From Apophysomyces variabilis (Eukaryota > Mucoromycota > Mucoromycetes > Mucorales > Mucoraceae), in the NCBI GenBank assembly GCA_002749535.1, contig MZZL01000408.1:1763050-1827049 (forward strand): a DNA stretch of 64,000 bases. Reading direction: 5' to 3'. Below, piece after piece: positions 58,101 through 64,000 of the stretch (positions are counted from its first letter, which is position 1; every line of letters starts with the position of its first letter). Below the pieces are notes generated by a model that saw nothing but the letters and a program-made list of their open reading frames with translations, did not search any database and had not been told where the DNA came from. A program made the translations under genes and the position numbers.

Positions 58101-59088
58101 TAGTTTGACAGACAATCCTGCATGGAGTAGAAAACCATTTCTGAGGATGCTAAAAACATGCCGGTCAGTGTCACTACTAAAGTTAAAACGTGTAGCTACT
58201 TACGCTATATATTAATTCGTAAAGATGCCCATCGTCTCCAACCATAAAACATCTTCCATCATCTGATCCTACTATCTTCAAAAATACTTTGTCGTCGGCC
58301 GATGCGGATAGATCCGTTGCATACAAAGTGAGGCCTCTGTTTTCTGATGATTGTGGGTTTGTCGCAGAAAAGTTATTTAAGGAAACTGCAAGCAAGATGA
58401 CTTCGACCGGAGTCGTAACTACTAATACAAAACGGATGTGATCCCCAAATACGCCTAAAGCAGCATGTAAGATGGTTTTTATTTGTCAATAATCGTAAAA
58501 GCGTTTACCTGCTCTCGGTTTAATTAGCGCCACGTTTGATATAATTTGATCTTGATCAGCATAAGTATACACATCGGTCCTGTACGCAAACCGTTGTCAG
58601 ATAAATTTCGTTATGTGTTGCATTTCCACCCACCCATCTACGTAGTTCCATAGATATAGGCGATTATCCACAGTCATCCACGCCCGTCCGATTTCGGGCA
58701 AAACACCCATGAAGCATCGACAGTTTAATTCTACAATGAGGATGAGAGGTTATTCTGCAATACATCCGCCGTATCGATCTCACGATCAACAAGTTCCAAA
58801 AGATCGTCAGGCATGTGGACGACATGGCTTTTGGTATAGCAATCGTCGGCAATATTTTCGCTTTTAATGTATTTCTCTGAGGTGGGACCTTGTTTAAATT
58901 CAAGCGTTTATCAGTCGCGTTGTATGCGATGGGTATCTTTGCACCGTACCCCTCAGTAAATCAGCTAGGTCTAAAAACTTCTGGTCTCGCTCCATCAATT
59001 CCACTATAATTTTGCCGGCCCCACTGAGCGGCTCATGTCTGTACACAGCGCTAGATTGCATATTAATCGTGTTGCGTGTGCCGATCAT
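55125..59088 (-). CDS. NUP170: Nucleoporin of the Nup155/Nup157/Nup170 family
   Basis: Inner-ring scaffold of the nuclear pore: N-terminal beta-propeller and C-terminal alpha-solenoid. It starts at 59088 (MIGTRNTINMQS) with ERDQKFLDLADLLRG, then GVLPEIGRAWMTVDNRLYLW (family hallmark, about 58700). The propeller continues with LTLYATDLSASADDKVFLKI and MLYTLTNKSTISVAYIGDQT. The solenoid has AEQLTVPPRQFVVLTTTSLT, YGKTQACAMCLAVICANLG (about 57080), then EYERGRCLTESLKYFKEASD and LTEEQLDEISKEYGQQGFHV, and it ends YQEYINK at 55125. There are about twelve short introns. The order of segments matches the full-length family (about 1,200 residues). An ATG further upstream cannot be excluded. Confidence 0.93.
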
Positions 59089-60165
59089 AGTGAAGCTGGC
59101 GATGGGGTCAGCTGTCGCGTAACAGGGAACGAGTTTTTTGTTGGATCTCAGCCGAAAACAGCAGTCTTAGCAAGCAGTCTGTGCCCTGTGGAAGGTGCAA
59201 GCCAATAACCACTCGAAGCCATGTAGCGGAGTCGTGAATCTGTGATTGCCCACCAATCATGGGCTCAAGCGGGAATCGTAAAGCAGCCCTGTTATTCATA
59301 CATACTGAAACCCAAGAAGACCAGGCCTTACTTCTTTGCTATTTTCAAACAACACCAAAAGACAACAAACTTGCCAGAAACCGTGTCCGAAACAAAATCG
59401 GGATATAGTCTGCATCTGTACCTGTTGAGCATCAGCAGAACGCACCGTTCACCCGACCATGTTTCAGAATAAAACCTGCTGGAGACAGCGGATGATATCA
59501 CAGGCTATGAGCTTCTGTACGATTTAGAAACAGTTCATGACGGCCACGGGAAATAAAGTATCAACTTCCCTAATAAATGATTTAAGGATATTCCTTAGGG
59601 CCACCGATAGTGGGGTACAACTCGAACAACGAAATTGTAATTCGAGAAAAAGGCGAAGATATGGCAAATGGAAGTATAAACGCAATAAGCAAGAAACTGG
59701 GTGAGTGAATAATGATCGGTTTGTACAGAACGTTTGTTAATACTCGAACATTTTTATTCCTTTTGAAAGCACATTTTTGTAATTTTGCCCTAATCAATTC
59801 TCTAGATTTATCATATGCTTAGGTACCTGTAAGGGTTATAGAGTTAGACGACCACCTGACTTCGCAGATCTGTCCTCTTTGCAGGTAAAGAAAGTTGAAT
59901 ATCGAAAAGAGCGACTGGGAAACCATGAAAAAGCGGGTGCAGCTTTACACGCCGTACAAAGGGTGCAACAGTTGCGCTATAATTAATGAACCCACCCCTT
60001 CCCTTTCAAACGTTCAGGAAAAGTCAAACAAAGCCTGGAATTGCAAAAACCAGACGTTCCAAAACTGGGAAACTAGCTAATTCTACATTTTTTGCTATCT
60101 GCCTATTTATACTGCACTTTTATAATATGAAAATACAATGATGTCGGTTGTCAATTACAAATGAT
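59089..60165. other. Spacer upstream of Nup170
   Basis: About 1.1 kb. Contains the Nup170 promoter and the 3' flank of the purine gene. Minus frames at 59108-59299 and 59582-59797 have no recognisable motif. Confidence 0.45.
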
Positions 60166-62144
60166 TCATTTCATGTAGTTGTTGTGCAAACCAACGCTGT
60201 CACTATCTACACTCAATCTGGGCATGGTGTCATCACTCCGTTCACCTTCGATATAAGCCATATATGCTTCATCAACGTCGCCAGTCACATAATGGCAATC
60301 GAAAACGGAGGTATCAAACGTGGTGATTGAAGGATTAAACCGTCTAACGGACTGGACAAGATCGTCAAGATCTTGGTAGATCACTTTATCAGCACCAATT
60401 TCTTGGGCAATTTCCTCATCGTTGCGCCCATGTGCCACAAGCTCCTTCCGACTAGGCATATCAATGCCGTAGACATTGGGGTATCGAATGGCAGGAGCAC
60501 AGGAAGCAAAATACACTTTCTTCGCACCAGCATCACGGGCCATTTGGATGATTTCCTTCGAAGTAGTTCCTCTCACAATGGAATCTGTGTTGACGTAACA
60601 TCAGTACAAAATTCCACACCCAACTAAAAGAATCGTAAAAATTACCATCAACAAGCAACACGTTCTTGTCATTAAATTCCAAGGTCATCGCGTTTAACTT
60701 GCGGCGAACATTCTTGCGTCTATCAAAGATGACCATGATAAGCATCGCACACATCTTCCTTATTGCAGGATTACCTAGTCTGTTGTCCGGGCATAATGAA
60801 CGTTCGACCAACATATCTGTTCTTGTTAAAACCTTCGCGATAGGGGATGTTTAGTTTGCGAGATAATTGAATTGCCGCCACTCGACTGGTATCAGGCACC
60901 TAACAATCATGATAAGCCAAAATTCTCATAATGCTTCTAATACACACAGGAATGACAACGTCGATGTCCATGTTCTTTCCGCAGAGTTTAGTGACTTGGT
61001 CAGCTAAAGCTTCTCCCATAGAAAGACGGGCCTTATACACCGAAATACCGTCGATGATACTGTCTTGTCTGGCAAAATAGACATATTCAAAGATACAAGG
61101 AGCCATGACTTCAGCTTCCGCGAGTTGGCGGCGGGAGACGTTTTTACGAGTAATAATGACGGCCTCACCTATGGATAGTTAGCGCTTTCATCCTTTTAGA
61201 CCTGTATCAATTTACCAGGCTTGATGTCCTCAAAATCAGTAAAACCAAGTGCTTCCAGGGTCACACTTTCAGAAGAAAGCATGTAATCCGAACCGCAAGG
61301 AGATTCGCGACGACCCATAACGAGTGGGCGAATACCATGAGGATCACGGAACGCAATCAAACCAAACCCAGCAATCATGGCAACACAGGCATAACCACCT
61401 TTGCATTGGCGATACAAATCTTTGATGGCGTTGAAGATATCATCCTCATTCACTCTATTTTTTTTCCAAATAATTAGACTCGACATAGAATGACGGTAGA
61501 TAATCACCGAAATTACCTGAATTTTCCCGTCTTTTGCAGATTGTCAGCCAAAATATTCAACAACAATTCCGAATCCGAATCGGTGTTGATGTGACGATGA
61601 GCAACCTTGTCAAGGAATTCACGGAGTTCGCGGGCATTCGTCAAGTTACCATTCTAATTAAGGCAATAAGCTGAAATTCGTTGATCTGAACAAAACATAC
61701 GTGAGCAAACACAATGCCGTAAGGAGAATTCACATAGAATGGTTGAGCTTCAGACATAGAAAACGAGCCTGCTGTCGGATAACGGACTGCCAAAAATAAA
61801 ATACAAAAGATTAAGTCAGAAAGCAGGGAAAGGGGGGTTTATACAAAAAAAGACAAATCGTATAGCGTACCGTGACCAATACCCATACTGCCGATAAGGT
61901 GGGACAGCTGTTTTTCGTCAAAGACATCTCTCACCATGCCATTCCCTTTGCATTGGAACAAACGACCTTTCGGAGCACAAGTTACAATTCCGGCGGCATC
62001 CTACCGTATATCTTCAGTTGAGGAGCGCTGAATCGAACAAAAAGTTACCTGACCACGATGCTGCAGAAGTCCCAAACTTTCAAAAAGGTCTGGACATGCT
62101 GCGCCGTTTTGGTCAGCCAAAATGAGGCCTGAAATACCGCACAT
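60166..62144 (-). CDS. ADE4: Amidophosphoribosyltransferase
   Basis: First committed enzyme of purine synthesis: it transfers glutamine-derived ammonia to PRPP. It starts [20 protein letters not shown], where Cys2 becomes the N-terminal nucleophile of the glutaminase domain. Then come [74 protein letters not shown] and [20 protein letters not shown]. The phosphoribosyltransferase domain has [34 protein letters not shown] joined across an intron to [20 protein letters not shown] (PRPP motif), then [20 protein letters not shown]. It ends HNNYMK at 60166. All key motifs are intact and about eight introns interrupt the gene. Confidence 0.97.
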
Positions 62145-62470
62145 GGTGAAAGATTCTACTGTTGAAGACTCTTCAACTCAGGAAGGGCCACTTTATTTTT
62201 CCACGGTTTTAGACAACGACAAAGCGGTCACAGTAACTCACAGATGTCGAATCATCGACTCACTGGAGTATTGACTAGTTTCCGTTGATCTTATGATTAA
62301 CTTAAAAAAAGACAATCCTATTGATTGCTTCAGTGATATAACTATAGTATATAGCATACCCAGAAATCTTGACTTTTTTAGTCCCAATGTCAGTGAGTGG
62401 AGATGCAGAAAAGATTTTCGATCTGTATGAGTCATGGAGGATGATCACTTGAAACGATGTTTGTGTAACC
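62145..62470. promoter_or_regulatory. ADE4 upstream region
   Basis: About 326 bases between the ADE4 start and the stop of the upstream kinase gene, both on the minus strand. It should hold the ADE4 promoter; no specific element was assigned. Confidence 0.4.
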
Positions 62471-64000
62471 CTAATTGCCACGATCATTCGTCCGGAGTCC
62501 GGGACTGCCCGCAAGCGGAAGTTGCTTGTAAAGTTCTTCGACCGCCGGAAACTTGTCCTCAAATTCACTAATCGATGGTGGCCGTGGTTCAATCTCCGTT
62601 GCTTTAGATTCAGTCGTTTTGGATAGACGAAAACGTGCAGGTTTTGGTGGTGGCTTTGGTTTGTATGGCGCTGTCCGATTCGGTTTATTAGGTGTATCTT
62701 TTCGCCCAAGTGAGGAGGATCGTGATGGTTTGGTTAGCGGTATCGACACAGATTCGTGTTCCTGGTTATCTGGACGGTTTCTGGCCGCTGACACATATAT
62801 ACTATCTATTTCAACGTTGCGTGCTGGCATATCTGTTTCGAGATTTTGCCGCGTATGAGCTGAAGATGAAGCATTCGCGGCAAGCTTGATTGCTTGTAAC
62901 CTTGATTCAATGCTTGAGGAAACACTGTGTCTAATATCAGATATAACAGATGCATTTTCTTCAGATGAACCTGTGTCGTTCTTAAGATTGTTATGTAATC
63001 TGTTATCCTCAATTGAATCAGAATTCTTTTTGTCCATGGCGGACTGCATAAGCGATGGAGCAGAATGCAGCGATGGTCGATCTTTTAGTGCTGCAAGCAG
63101 GTTACTTTCCAGTGGGCTGCTTGTGCTACTTGTCTGATCCTCGAATTTAGTAGGTTGAAAATTGGATTCAAACCCTAATGTGACATTCGATGGTTTCTGT
63201 TGGCTATCAGGCACTGACCGTTGGTGCCGTTGTCTGCTAACATAGAGAGGATCAAACGGATCATATTCATTGATGGGATTTTCGGCCGTAATCCCTTCGG
63301 ATTGTGATAGTCGCGGCTCGTGTCGTGTTGGCCGACCGCGTCTCATAGGCTGTACATTATGTATTTCTTGTGGTGGAGTAGGAAGTTTTTCGAATATTGC
63401 GGATGGGCTTTCGTTCCTCTGTATTGGACTACCGTAATAGTTTAGACCTGATGCAGGTTCCTGAGGTTCGGTATATATCTATTCGTCACAATTATGAAAT
63501 GAACATTAATCGTCAAGCAGACTCACATTTCTAATAGGGCATTCGACCCCTCTCAAATTACAGACACTTTGCATAACTTGGAATATGTTCGGTCTACGTT
63601 GCTGATCTTCTTGAAGGATAGATACGATAAGTCGGCGCAAACCATCCGAAAAAGGAGGATTGGATGGAATGGAGTAACGAGCATTCAATATGGCTAATTG
63701 TCCTTGCTCCTCAAACGGAGTAGTATAATAACAAAGCTTATAGAGAAGTACACCAAGGGCCTGAATGATGAAGTGAGCGTGGGCAAGTCTGAATTGGTGA
63801 GCATACCCAGATATCTGCCTTCTCATTGATCGGTTTCTTTTGGTAGACATCTATCATCTCGGGTGCGCGGTATTGAAGCGTTGTATGGCGCTGAATATCG
63901 TCTTCAACTTTTTGCACCTCCTGAAGGGTGGTTGGGACACTGTTCCCCTTAGAAAGTGCAGCAGAGCCAAAATCGCATAGTTTATAGTGATCATGCGAGA
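62471..64000 (-). CDS. Ark1/Prk1/AAK1-family Ser/Thr kinase, C-terminal part (cut by window edge)
   Basis: The gene enters from the right edge. The kinase domain is seen from subdomain VII onward: [36 protein letters not shown] (APE motif), [40 protein letters not shown]. The Gly-rich loop and catalytic HRD lie outside the window. The tail (from about 63500 to 62471) is long, Ser/Thr-rich and disordered, with [13 protein letters not shown], a Pro-rich segment like the Abp1-SH3-binding sites of yeast Ark1/Prk1. These kinases phosphorylate endocytic coat proteins at actin patches. The stop is at 62471 (TNDRGN). Short introns lie near 63500 and 63780. Confidence 0.87.

Noticed and set aside
40641..62144. 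An inositol-pyrophosphate or phosphate gene cluster linking Gde1, the Nudix gene and the Oca homologue
   Set aside because: The genes are tens of kilobases apart with unrelated housekeeping genes between them, so spacing gives no support for a functional cluster.

Overview
The window looks like nuclear DNA of a filamentous fungus, most probably an early-diverging Mucoromycota (zygomycete) lineage. The evidence is split genes with many short GT-AG introns (about 45-70 bases), fungus-restricted genes (DASH subunit Dad4, SPX-ankyrin-GDPD Gde1), AT-rich spacers, and transposon remains of types common in that group. The lineage is an inference; no ribosomal marker is present. I recognised no tRNA, rRNA or CRISPR array.

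Layout. 1-5.7 kb: ornithine decarboxylase (+) converging on an Oca/Siw14-type phosphatase homologue (-), then Mo25/Hym1 (-). 6.8-15 kb: a transposon graveyard. It holds a MULE transposase gene split by a 414-bp solo LTR (a near-identical LTR lies upstream of ornithine decarboxylase), a 387-bp duplication around a single N that looks like an assembly artefact, a LINE 3' end with poly(A), and a multiply frameshifted IS630/Tc1-type transposase. 15.2-20.4 kb: a diacylglycerol-type lipase, an acidic unknown protein, and a 72-residue, three-exon Dad4. 20.4-24 kb: mostly empty sequence plus a CACTA-like element (9-bp inverted ends, 3-bp target duplication) containing a 557-base gap. 24-28 kb: a secreted YcnI/DUF1775-like protein and an F-box protein. 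28-34.9 kb: no confident gene. 34.9-36.2 kb: a complete ORF1-only LINE-like insertion with a 15-bp target duplication, just upstream of DDB1. 36.4-44.7 kb: DDB1 (+) converging on Gde1 (-). 46.4-48.5 kb: mitochondrial ferredoxin Yah1 and ribosome-biogenesis methyltransferase Emg1, both (+). 50.4-64 kb: all on the minus strand, a Nudix hydrolase, RAD17, Nup155/170, amidophosphoribosyltransferase, and the C-terminal part of an Ark1/Prk1-type kinase cut by the window edge.

The cellular genes are mostly unrelated housekeeping functions: polyamine and purine synthesis, phosphate/phospholipid metabolism, Fe-S biogenesis, checkpoint and repair (RAD17, DDB1), kinetochore (Dad4), nuclear pore, endocytosis. 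I see no gene-cluster logic and no convincing new multi-gene system. The most informative features are the nested and non-autonomous mobile elements and three enzymes or redox proteins with altered motif residues. Exon boundaries given to the base were checked for splice sites and reading phase by hand; others are approximate.
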